Source of the DNA: JAYWAM01 sp043782425
GTDB lineage: Bacteria; Pseudomonadota; Gammaproteobacteria; Burkholderiales; Usitatibacteraceae
Direction: 5' to 3'
Assembly (NCBI GenBank): GCA_043782425.1
Contig: JAYWAM010000245.1
Span: forward strand, 1-12,079
DNA length: 12,079 nt
In this document: piece after piece, positions 1-5,819 of the stretch
Layout of the letters: each line of letters opens with the position of its first letter
Position numbering within the stretch: position 1 is the first letter of the stretch
Made by a program: the position numbers and the translations under genes
Notes under the pieces: generated by a model
The model's input: only the letters and a program-made list of their open reading frames with translations
What the model was told of the DNA's origin: nothing
Databases searched by the model: none

Positions 1-1
1 A

Positions 2-1447
2 AAAGTGTTTGTGAATGCGCGCAACGCCGCTGCCGGTTCATTGCGCCAGCTTGATCCCAAATTAACGGCGCAACGTCCGCTGAGTTTTTTTGCCTACGCT
101 ATCGGAGCGGTTGAGGGAGTGGTTATGCCACCTACCCATGCTGCGCTGATGGATCTGCTTGCAAAGTGGCGTTTGCCGGTAACCCGAGAGCGCCGCGTGG
201 TGCGCGGTGTGGCGGGTCTGCTAGAGTTCTACCAGGACATAGGCGCAAGGCGCGCGCAATTGCCGTTCGAAATCGATGGCGTGGTGTACAAGGTGAATCG
301 TTTTGACTGGCAGGAACAATTGGGCTTTGTATCACGCGCGCCGCGTTTTGCGCTGGCGCACAAGTTCCCCGCCGAAGAAGCCGAAACGCTGTTGCTCGAC
401 ATCGAGGTGCAAGTGGGACGTACCGGAACCATCACCCCGGTGGCGCGCCTGCAACCGGTGTTTGTCGGCGGCACCACGGTATCGAACGCGACGCTGCACA
501 ATGAAGAGGAAATCCGCCGCAAGGATCTGAAAATCGGCGACACGGTGGTGGTGCGCCGCGCAGGCGATGTCATTCCCGAAGTAGCGGCCGTCATTTACGC
601 AAAACGTCCCGCCGATGCGCGCGATTTTGTCATGCCGACGCATTGCCCGATCTGCGCATCCGCTGTGGTTCGGCTTGAAGGCGAAGCCGCTGCGCGTTGT
701 ACCGGCGGCTTATATTGTCCGGCGCAGCGCAAGCAGGCGCTGCTGCATTTCGCGCAGCGCCGCGCTCTGGATGTTGAGGGCCTGGGCGACAAGCTGGTCG
801 AACAATTGGTCGATCAGGCGCTGGTGCGCACGCCAGCGGATATTTATCGCCTGGGTGTTGCGGCGCTGGCGAATCTGGAGCGCATGGCGGAAAAATCGGC
901 GGGCAATCTGTTGTCCGCTATTGAGAAAAGTAAACACACCACGCTGGCGCGTTTCCTGTTTGCTCTGGGCATCCGCCATGTCGGCGAAGCGACGGCGCGC
1001 GATCTGGCGCAGCACTTCGGCAACCTCGACGCCATCATGCAAGCCGACGAAGCTGCGCTGCTTCAGGTACACGATGTCGGCCCGGTGGTGGCGCAATCCA
1101 TCGCACGCTTTTTCGCCGAGCCGCATAACCGCGAAGTGGTGGAGCAACTGCGCGCCTGCGGCGTCACCTGGAAAGATGTCGTGCCAGAGAGCAAACCCGC
1201 GAGCACGTTTTTTGCCGGCAAAAATGTGGTGCTGACCGGGACGCTTGCGGCGCTGTCGCGCGATGCGGCTAAAGCCAAGATCGAAGCCCTGGGCGGCAAG
1301 GTAACCGGCAGCGTATCGAAGAAAACCGCGCTGGTGATCGCAGGCATCGATTCCGGCAGCAAGCTCGACAAGGCGCGCGAGCTGGGGGTGGCCGTTTGGG
1401 ACGAAGCCGAATTTCTGCGACACTTGGAAGGATTTCATGAAGCGTGA
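2..1447 (+). CDS. ligA: NAD-dependent DNA ligase LigA, 5' end missing
   Basis: LigA seals nicks in duplex DNA using NAD+ during replication and repair. The frame is open from the first bases, so the gene starts upstream. About 481 residues are present against roughly 670 in the family; the N-terminal Ia domain and the catalytic lysine motif lie outside. Counting from Val/Met at base 5, the end of the adenylation domain is visible with the RNAAAGSLRQLD motif (6-17), EIDGVVYKVN (89-98) and AHKFPAE (118-124). The OB fold follows (about 127-200). The four-cysteine zinc finger has CPIC (C214, C217) and C232/C238. Helix-hairpin-helix repeats cover about 250-385 and a C-terminal BRCT domain about 403-476 (VVLTGTL). 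No frameshift is seen. The GTG/ATG codons near base 5 are internal, not starts. Next on the same strand is galU, after a 285-bp repeat-filled spacer. Confidence 0.97.
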   Translation, partial: KVFVNARNAAAGSLRQLDPKLTAQRPLSFFAYAIGAVEGVVMPPTHAALMDLLAKWRLPVTRERRVVRGVAGLLEFYQDIGARRAQLPFEIDGVVYKVNRFDWQEQLGFVSRAPRFALAHKFPAEEAETLLLDIEVQVGRTGTITPVARLQPVFVGGTTVSNATLHNEEEIRRKDLKIGDTVVVRRAGDVIPEVAAVIYAKRPADARDFVMPTHCPICASAVVRLEGEAAARCTGGLYCPAQRKQALLHFAQRRALDVEGLGDKLVEQLVDQALVRTPADIYRLGVAALANLERMAEKSAGNLLSAIEKSKHTTLARFLFALGIRHVGEATARDLAQHFGNLDAIMQADEAALLQVHDVGPVVAQSIARFFAEPHNREVVEQLRACGVTWKDVVPESKPASTFFAGKNVVLTGTLAALSRDAAKAKIEALGGKVTGSVSKKTALVIAGIDSGSKLDKARELGVAVWDEAEFLRHLEGFHEA

Positions 1448-1460
1448 AGCGTAAAATTGA

Positions 1461-1702
1461 TTTACCACAAAGCTCACAAAGGACACCAAGAAAGCTGCTC
1501 GCCAGAAAAACACGTAGGGCGGACTTGTCCGCCGCATCATGCAAGACGGCGCTGATGGTTTGGCGGACAAGTCCGCCCTACGCCCGGGCTCATGGCTTCA
1601 TGCGTGTTGCAATGTGTGTTGCATTAGCGCGCTCCCGCACCGGTTTGTATTGCACCTCTTGCGAGCAGTATTCTTAGTGTTCTTGGTGAACTTTGTGGTA
1701 AA
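1461..1702. repeat. Nested inverted-repeat element (MITE-like) between ligA and galU
   Basis: Outer inverted arms lie at 1461-1492 and 1671-1702. The outermost 12 bp (TTTACCACAAAG / CTTTGTGGTAAA) match perfectly and 28 of 32 positions match overall. Inside is a second perfect 21-bp inverted repeat, 1513-1533 against 1562-1582. Each inner arm is itself almost a palindrome (GGCGGAC-TT-GTCCGCC). There is no transposase-sized reading frame and no clear target-site duplication. It fills nearly all of the ligA-galU spacer. It is probably a dispersed non-coding repeat, either a MITE or two superposed repeat families. As RNA it could fold into a long hairpin between the two genes. Confidence 0.75.
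1513..1582. repeat. Inner 21-bp perfect inverted repeat with self-palindromic arms
   Basis: The arm CGTAGGGCGGACTTGTCCGCC (1513-1533) is repeated in perfect reverse complement at 1562-1582, with a 28-bp spacer. Each arm can also fold on itself through GGCGGAC/GTCCGCC, so either two small hairpins or one large cruciform is possible. From memory, GTAGGGCGGA...-type palindromes are frequent dispersed repeats in environmental proteobacteria. There are no U-runs after the stems, so a simple intrinsic terminator is not indicated. Confidence 0.8.
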
Positions 1703-1732
1703 TATTTTTCTTAATATTCCAAAAATCCAAAA

Positions 1733-2632
1733 ATGAAAAAAGTCACTAAAGCCATTTTTCCCGTTGCCGGCCTGGGCACGCGCTTTCTTCCTGCCACCAA
1801 GGCGAGCCCGAAGGAAATGCTGCCTATCGTCGATAAGCCGCTGATCCAATATGCGGTCGAGGAGGCCGCCGCCGCCGGCATCACCAATATGATTTTCGTT
1901 ACCGGGCGCGGCAAGCGCACTATCGAAGATCATTTCGACAAGGCCTATGAGCTTGAGGCCGAGCTTCTCGCCAAAGGCAAAGCCCGGCTATTGCGCGAAG
2001 TGCGCGAGATGCTTCCTTCCGGCGTGTCCTATGTTTACGTGCGTCAATCCGAAGCGCTGGGGCTGGGACACGCGGTGTTGTGTGCGCGTCATCTGGTGGG
2101 CGATGAACCTTTTGCCGTCATCCTGGCCGACGACCTCATCGATGCCAAAGTTCCGGTGATGCGGCAGATGATGAAACAGTACGAAAAGCGCAAGTCGTCG
2201 ATTATCGGTGTATTCGATGTGGCGCCTGCCGAAACGCCGCAATACGGCATCATCGCCAGCAAACCCGCAGGCGAACGCACGCACAGACTTTCAGGCATTG
2301 TGGAAAAACCCAGGCCCGAAGCGGCGCCCTCGACGCTTGGCGTGGTGGGGCGCTATATTCTGTCGCCGCGTATTTTCAATCATCTGGAAAACATCCAGGC
2401 AGGAGTGGGGAAAGAAATTCAGCTCACCGACGCCATCGCTGCGCTGCTGCGTGATGAGGCGGTTTTCGCCTATGAGTTTGAAGGCATGCGCTACGATTGC
2501 GGCAGCAAACTGGGCTATCTCAAAGCGAGTATTGCCTATGGCATGAAGCATGCTGAGGTAGGCAGCGCGTTTTCCACTTACCTCGCCGGGCTTGCGCTGC
2601 CCTTGCCAACCGCGACCCGCCCGAGGAAATAA
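1733..2632 (+). CDS. galU: UTP-glucose-1-phosphate uridylyltransferase
   Basis: GalU makes UDP-glucose from UTP and glucose-1-phosphate in the cytoplasm, feeding LPS/exopolysaccharide and galactose metabolism. The 299 residues match the usual family length (about 290-300). The N-terminal nucleotidyltransferase signature GLGTRFLPATKASPKEM spans 13-29, with the GxGTR loop and a lysine at 23. LADD (131-134) corresponds to the metal/substrate-binding acidic site. GKEIQLTDAI (226-235) and RYDCGSKLGYLKA (253-265) are typical of bacterial GalU. The start ATG directly follows an A-rich stretch without a good Shine-Dalgarno, but the N-terminus aligns with family members (KKVTKAIFPVAGLGTR). The gene lies 30 bp after the nested repeat and 3 bp before hpt, whose ribosome-binding site lies in the galU tail, so the two are probably co-transcribed. 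Confidence 0.97.
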   Translation: MKKVTKAIFPVAGLGTRFLPATKASPKEMLPIVDKPLIQYAVEEAAAAGITNMIFVTGRGKRTIEDHFDKAYELEAELLAKGKARLLREVREMLPSGVSYVYVRQSEALGLGHAVLCARHLVGDEPFAVILADDLIDAKVPVMRQMMKQYEKRKSSIIGVFDVAPAETPQYGIIASKPAGERTHRLSGIVEKPRPEAAPSTLGVVGRYILSPRIFNHLENIQAGVGKEIQLTDAIAALLRDEAVFAYEFEGMRYDCGSKLGYLKASIAYGMKHAEVGSAFSTYLAGLALPLPTATRPRK

Positions 2633-2635
2633 TTC

Positions 2636-3184
2636 ATGTTCAGTGAGCAGGAAATGCAGGATATTTTGTTGCATGCTGAGTTGCTGGTCAGCGCCAAAAG
2701 CGCCGAGCAGGCAGTGCGCCGTGTTGCGCGCGATCTCAACGCCGCCTTTGCCAGCAAGCACCCGCTGGTGCTTTCGGTGATGGGGGGCGCGGTGGTGTTT
2801 ACCGGGCGTATTCTGCCGATGCTCAGTTTTGCGCTCGATTTCGATATTATCCAGGTCACGCGTTACGGCGAGCACACTGCGGGACAAACGCTTTCCTGGC
2901 GCGTCGCGCCGCGCGACAACATCGCCGGACGCGATGTGTTGGTGCTTGACGACATTCTCGACGAAGGCATCACCCTGGCGGCGATTCGTGATCTGATTCT
3001 TAGTCAAGGCGCAGCATCGTGCAAAACCGCCGTGTTTTCCGACAAGGCGACCGGCAAAATCAAGCCGATCAAGGCTGACTATGTCGGCGTCACCCTGCCC
3101 AACCGTTTTGTATTCGGCTTCGGCATGGATGTTAAAGGCGCCTGGCGCAATCTTCCCGCTGTCTACGCAATCAAGGAAATTTAG
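2636..3184 (+). CDS. hpt: Hypoxanthine-guanine phosphoribosyltransferase
   Basis: This type I phosphoribosyltransferase converts hypoxanthine or guanine plus PRPP to IMP or GMP. The PRPP-binding signature VLVLDDILDEGIT spans residues 101-113, with the two acidic residues followed by the small-residue loop. MGGAVVFTGRIL (49-60) corresponds to the pyrophosphate-binding loop region. PNRFVFGFGMD (155-165) followed by RNLPAVYAI (171-179) matches the purine-binding C-terminal part of HPRTs. The 182 residues are the normal length. The start ATG has a GAGGAAA Shine-Dalgarno inside the galU 3' end, giving a 3-bp intergenic gap. The next gene is a methylthioinosine phosphorylase that releases hypoxanthine, the substrate here. 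Specificity between hypoxanthine, guanine and xanthine cannot be settled from the sequence. Confidence 0.9.
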   Translation: MFSEQEMQDILLHAELLVSAKSAEQAVRRVARDLNAAFASKHPLVLSVMGGAVVFTGRILPMLSFALDFDIIQVTRYGEHTAGQTLSWRVAPRDNIAGRDVLVLDDILDEGITLAAIRDLILSQGAASCKTAVFSDKATGKIKPIKADYVGVTLPNRFVFGFGMDVKGAWRNLPAVYAIKEI

Positions 3185-3212
3185 TAACTTCTCAGCACCA
3201 TCAAATACAATG

Positions 3213-3250
3213 GAACGCAGATGACGCAGATGAATATGATGAACGCAGAT
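3213..3250 (+). repeat. Short ACGCAGAT direct-repeat cluster in the hpt-mtip spacer
   Basis: Three copies of ACGCAGAT lie at 3215-3222, 3224-3231 and 3243-3250, the first two offset by 9 bp and the third by 19 bp. The wider pattern GAACGCAGATGA is similar to dispersed non-coding repeats I recall from many environmental bacteria. The 98-bp hpt-mtip spacer otherwise shows no terminator or convincing promoter. Confidence 0.5.
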
Positions 3251-3282
3251 CATGATAAATACTCAGAAATAAAACATCCATC

Positions 3283-4041
3283 ATGCTAGCTATCATCGGC
3301 GGTACCGGCCTTTCCAAACTTGCGAATCTTGAGATTACGCGCCGCGAAATCGTGCGCACGCCCTACGGCGAACCTTCGGGGCCGCTCACCTACGGGCGCA
3401 TCGGCAAATGCGAAGTGGTTTTCCTCGCGCGCCACGGCTACGGGCATACGCTCGCGCCGCACGAAGTCAACTATCGCGCCAACGTCTGGGCGCTGCACGC
3501 CAACGGCATACGCCGCATCATCGCGGTGAACTCGGTCGGCGGTATTGCTGCGCAACTGGGGCCTGGCGTCATCGCGGTTCCCGACCAGATCATCGACTAC
3601 ACCTACGGTCGCGCGCATACTTTTTTTGAGGGAATGGATGTGGCGGTGCGGCATATCGATTTCACCTATCCCTATTGCAGCAAGGCGCGCGAGTTGTGTC
3701 TGGCCGCAGGGCGAGCGGCGGGCGCCAAGATTTTGTCCGGCGGCGTGTATGCCGCCACACAAGGGCCGCGCCTTGAGACCGTGGCGGAAATCAACCGTCT
3801 GGAGCGCGATGGCGCGAGCATGGTGGGCATGACCGGCATGCCCGAGGCGGCGCTCGCCAGGGAGCTCGATCTATCCTACGCGGCGCTGGTGCTTTCGGTG
3901 AACCATGCGGCTGGTCGCGGTTCGAGCGCAGAGGCCATCAGCATGCAAAATATTCAGACTGTTCTGGAAAGCGGCATGGGCGTGGTGCGCAAGATACTGG
4001 AACAGGCGGTTGCATTGCACGAGGATGCGCAATGGCGGTAA
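3283..4041 (+). CDS. S-methyl-5'-thioinosine phosphorylase (MTAP/PNP family)
   Basis: This enzyme of the MTA phosphorylase/purine nucleoside phosphorylase family splits S-methyl-5'-thioinosine with phosphate into hypoxanthine and methylthioribose-1-phosphate, recycling the by-product of polyamine synthesis. Visible motifs in the 252 residues are the phosphate loop IGGTGL (5-10), ARHGYGH...HEVNYRAN (49-67), QGPRLETVAEI (160-170) and the central MVGMTGMPEAALARE (180-194). At the base-recognition site, the family members that use methylthioadenosine carry a TDYDCW-like segment; here it reads SVNHAAG (205-211). That agrees with a 6-oxopurine enzyme of the type described for Pseudomonas aeruginosa PA3004. 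The start lacks a strong Shine-Dalgarno but begins right at the conserved beta strand (MLAIIGGTG). Its 3' end overlaps def by 10 bp. A true MTA phosphorylase or purine nucleoside phosphorylase role is the main alternative. Confidence 0.88.
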   Translation: MLAIIGGTGLSKLANLEITRREIVRTPYGEPSGPLTYGRIGKCEVVFLARHGYGHTLAPHEVNYRANVWALHANGIRRIIAVNSVGGIAAQLGPGVIAVPDQIIDYTYGRAHTFFEGMDVAVRHIDFTYPYCSKARELCLAAGRAAGAKILSGGVYAATQGPRLETVAEINRLERDGASMVGMTGMPEAALARELDLSYAALVLSVNHAAGRGSSAEAISMQNIQTVLESGMGVVRKILEQAVALHEDAQWR

Positions 4042-4565
4042 GAGCAATTATGAAAATGGGCGAGCCGGTGCTGTTCGAGCGCGCCAATCCGGTCGAAAAA
4101 TTCGACACGCCCGAGTTGCACGCATTGCTCACCGACATGCGCGACACCATGACGGCGTTGAGCGGCGCGGGCATCGCCGCACCGCAGATCGGGGAAAGCC
4201 TGCAAGTGGTGATTTTTGAAGTGAAGAACAACCCGCGCTATCCCGATGCCGAAGCGATTCCCGAAACCGTGCTCATTAATCCGCTGCTCACGCCTTTAAG
4301 CGAACAACTGGAGGAGGGCTGGGAAGGCTGCCTGTCGGTTCCCGGCATGCGCGGTCTGGTGCCGCGCTACACGCGCTTGCGCTATTCCGGTTACGATCAA
4401 TTCGGCAAAAAAATCGAACGCGAAGTCGCCGGTTTTCACGCGCGCGTGGTGCAGCACGAATGCGACCACCTCAATGGTATTCTTTACCCCATGCGCATTC
4501 GCGATATGCACAACTTCGGCTATACCGAGGTGCTGTTTCCCGGTTTGCACGACGGCGAAGATTAA
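4032..4565 (+). CDS. def: Peptide deformylase
   Basis: Peptide deformylase removes the N-formyl group from nascent proteins at the ribosome exit. All three metal/active-site motifs are present: GAGIAAPQIG (45-54, motif 1), EGCLS (98-102, motif 2, metal-ligand Cys100) and HECDH (142-146, motif 3, with two histidine ligands and the catalytic glutamate). The 177 residues are normal. ATG 4032 is preferred because MAVRAIMKMGEPVL matches the usual N-terminus. It overlaps the upstream phosphorylase gene by 10 bp, suggesting translational coupling; ATG 4050 is an unlikely alternative. Many genomes carry several def copies (the best known sits beside fmt), so this may be a second paralogue. That cannot be told from this window. 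Confidence 0.95.
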   Translation: MAVRAIMKMGEPVLFERANPVEKFDTPELHALLTDMRDTMTALSGAGIAAPQIGESLQVVIFEVKNNPRYPDAEAIPETVLINPLLTPLSEQLEEGWEGCLSVPGMRGLVPRYTRLRYSGYDQFGKKIEREVAGFHARVVQHECDHLNGILYPMRIRDMHNFGYTEVLFPGLHDGED

Positions 4566-4592
4566 CCATTACCACAACCAGCGAGGTAAGTC

Positions 4593-4955
4593 ATGAACGA
4601 CGGCATCGAAGCAATACCTGAAACCTCGCCCAGCAAAAAAGAGATCGATCTCACGCATATCATTTACGCCTTGATGGCGATCTCGTTCGTCACCGGCGGT
4701 CTGGGATCGATCGCCGCGATCATCGTCAACTACGTCAAGATCGACGACATCAAAGGCACCTGGCTGGAATCGCATTTCCGCTGGCAGATGCGCACTTTCT
4801 GGTGGGGCCTGCTGTGGGGCGTGCTGAGCATGTTGCTGATGTTAGTGGTAATCGGCTTTTTTACCATGATTGCTCTGGTCATCTGGCTCATCTACCGCAT
4901 CGCCAAGGGCTGGATACGTCTTAACGATGGCAAAGCAATGGGGGTCAAAGTATGA
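4593..4955 (+). CDS. Small integral membrane protein, DUF4870-like
   Basis: This 120-residue protein has no enzymatic motif. A charged cytoplasm-like N-terminus (1-19) is followed by hydrophobic segments at about 21-48 and 72-104; the second is long enough for two spans. Between them lies the polar stretch DDIKGTWLESHFRWQMRTFWW (51-71 region), which I recognise from the DUF4870/Tic20-like family of small bacterial membrane proteins of unknown function. The C-terminus is basic and short. A GAGGT Shine-Dalgarno sits about 8 bases before the ATG. The gene lies 27 bp after def on the same strand, and its stop overlaps a following ATG (ATGA at 4952-4955), the usual sign of a coupled companion gene. 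That companion appears broken. Family assignment is from memory and function is unknown. Confidence 0.7.
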   Translation: MNDGIEAIPETSPSKKEIDLTHIIYALMAISFVTGGLGSIAAIIVNYVKIDDIKGTWLESHFRWQMRTFWWGLLWGVLSMLLMLVVIGFFTMIALVIWLIYRIAKGWIRLNDGKAMGVKV

Positions 4956-5166
4956 GCACGATACTCGACGTAAACCTGTCGGCACGGTGCGCGACCTCGC
5001 GCCGGATATCCGCATCGCGCACATCCTGTACATCCTGCACGCCCTGGCGCCATTCACCGCGTGGCTGCTTGGCATTGGCGACAGCTTGGTGCGGCTGTCG
5101 GTGGGCGTGGAAGATGTGGAGGATTTGATTGCTGATTTACAGCAGGCGTTGGCTTCTGAACTATGA
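4952..5166 (+). pseudogene. Chimeric gene remnant: membrane-protein start fused to C-terminus of a Cys/Met-metabolism PLP enzyme
   Basis: The ATGA overlap at 4952 gives a coupled start, but that frame (MSTILDVNLS...) runs into a stop after about 57 codons and loses sense after about 12. One frame over, the sequence reads VRDLAPDIRIAHILYILHAL followed by APFTAWLL (4987 to about 5067). This hydrophobic start resembles the neighbouring DUF4870-like protein. From about 5068 the same frame reads GIGDSLVRLSVGVEDVEDLI and continues to a LASEL end at 5166. That is the canonical C-terminus of the cystathionine gamma-synthase/O-succinylhomoserine sulfhydrylase (MetB/MetZ) family. No PLP-lysine or other part of that enzyme is present. 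I infer that a deletion joined the 5' part of one gene to the 3' end of another, with an additional frameshift near 4985. GTG 4987 or ATG 4927 could still express an in-frame chimera. Confidence 0.65.
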
Positions 5167-5747
5167 GCAAGAGTTTTGCGATTTTCTTATTCTTGACTGT
5201 GATTGCCTTCTTAACGGCATGTGAGCCTAAGAAGGGGAAAGAGCTATATTCTGAAACGGTTGCCTCCAGCGGTCTGGAACTGAGAATTCGGGTGTTTAAA
5301 GAAGGGGAGGCACAGAACCTAGCCCAAGGACAACACTACCAAATTGAATGTAGATCGCTTGGCGGTGCTTATAGTGATTCACAGTGGCGACTATTTGATG
5401 TTGGCTACATGGTTAACGGATTTGATGGACACCCTTCCAAGTATCTAAAGGTTTTGAATTCGACTACAGCCTACAGCAACCTTTTTGGATTCGTGGCAAC
5501 TTTCGATGGATGCAAATCGTACATTCGTTGGTCGAGGCCTCAAAAGATGTTTGAAGGGGAATTGGTTAATCCATTGATGCCTGATCTGATCAAAGAAGTG
5601 GAAATTAATGATCGCGCGGTACGACTGTTGTTTGATCCGGAGGCGTTTAGCAATCGGCAAAAGGTGATCGTTAGTTTGATTGAGGGGACCAACAATTGGC
5701 GGGTTACAGTTAATGGTGAGCATTTGACGGATGTGAAAGGACTTTGA
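5163..5747 (+). CDS. Hypothetical lipoprotein
   Basis: I do not recognise this 194-residue protein. The N-terminus is a lipoprotein signal peptide: MSKSF, a hydrophobic core (5-17), then lipobox L17-T18-A19-C20. The residue after the cysteine is Glu, not Asp, so outer-membrane sorting is expected under the Lol +2 rule. The mature part is mostly polar with scattered aromatic residues and shows no repeat, membrane span or catalytic motif that I can name. A 4-bp ATGA overlap with the chimeric remnant upstream, and the lack of a Shine-Dalgarno, suggest coupled translation. Its DNA is clearly richer in A+T than the genes on either side, with different codon choices (many AAT, GAT, TTT, TTG). This hints at a different origin. 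The gene is convergent with asd, with only about 70 bp between them. Confidence 0.7.
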   Translation: MSKSFAIFLFLTVIAFLTACEPKKGKELYSETVASSGLELRIRVFKEGEAQNLAQGQHYQIECRSLGGAYSDSQWRLFDVGYMVNGFDGHPSKYLKVLNSTTAYSNLFGFVATFDGCKSYIRWSRPQKMFEGELVNPLMPDLIKEVEINDRAVRLLFDPEAFSNRQKVIVSLIEGTNNWRVTVNGEHLTDVKGL

Positions 5748-5819
5748 ATGTCGGCCCGCTTCAAATTTATTCTTACCGCATGACCCAACTCCCATAGATC
5801 GAAGAAGCGTATAGGCCCT

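Noticed and set aside
710..1570. 286-codon open frame on the minus strand across ligA
   Set aside because: It lies antisense to well-conserved LigA domains and its translation resembles no family; long antisense frames are expected in GC-rich coding DNA.
1513..1582. Intrinsic terminator for ligA
   Set aside because: The stems are strong, but neither is followed by a T-run on either strand, and a symmetric repeat explains them better.
1461..1702. CRISPR-like repeat arrangement
   Set aside because: The units are inverted, not direct repeats with regular spacers, and there are no cas genes.
1444..1736. Small plus-strand frames between ligA and galU
   Set aside because: They are translations of the nested inverted repeat; the matching CPP/SPP-like peptides come from the same palindrome read twice.
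2291..3253. 320-codon open frame on the minus strand across galU and hpt
   Set aside because: It covers two clearly coding genes on the other strand, has no recognisable motif and no ribosome-binding site; a shadow frame.
5748..5783. Eleven-codon frame MSARFKFILTA directly after the lipoprotein gene
   Set aside because: Too short, no Shine-Dalgarno, stops at once; could be a remnant but nothing supports it.
5773..5819. C-terminal extension of asd to 5773
   Set aside because: The residues after the frameshift in that frame match nothing, while the other frame gives the conserved ASADH C-terminus ending at 5820.
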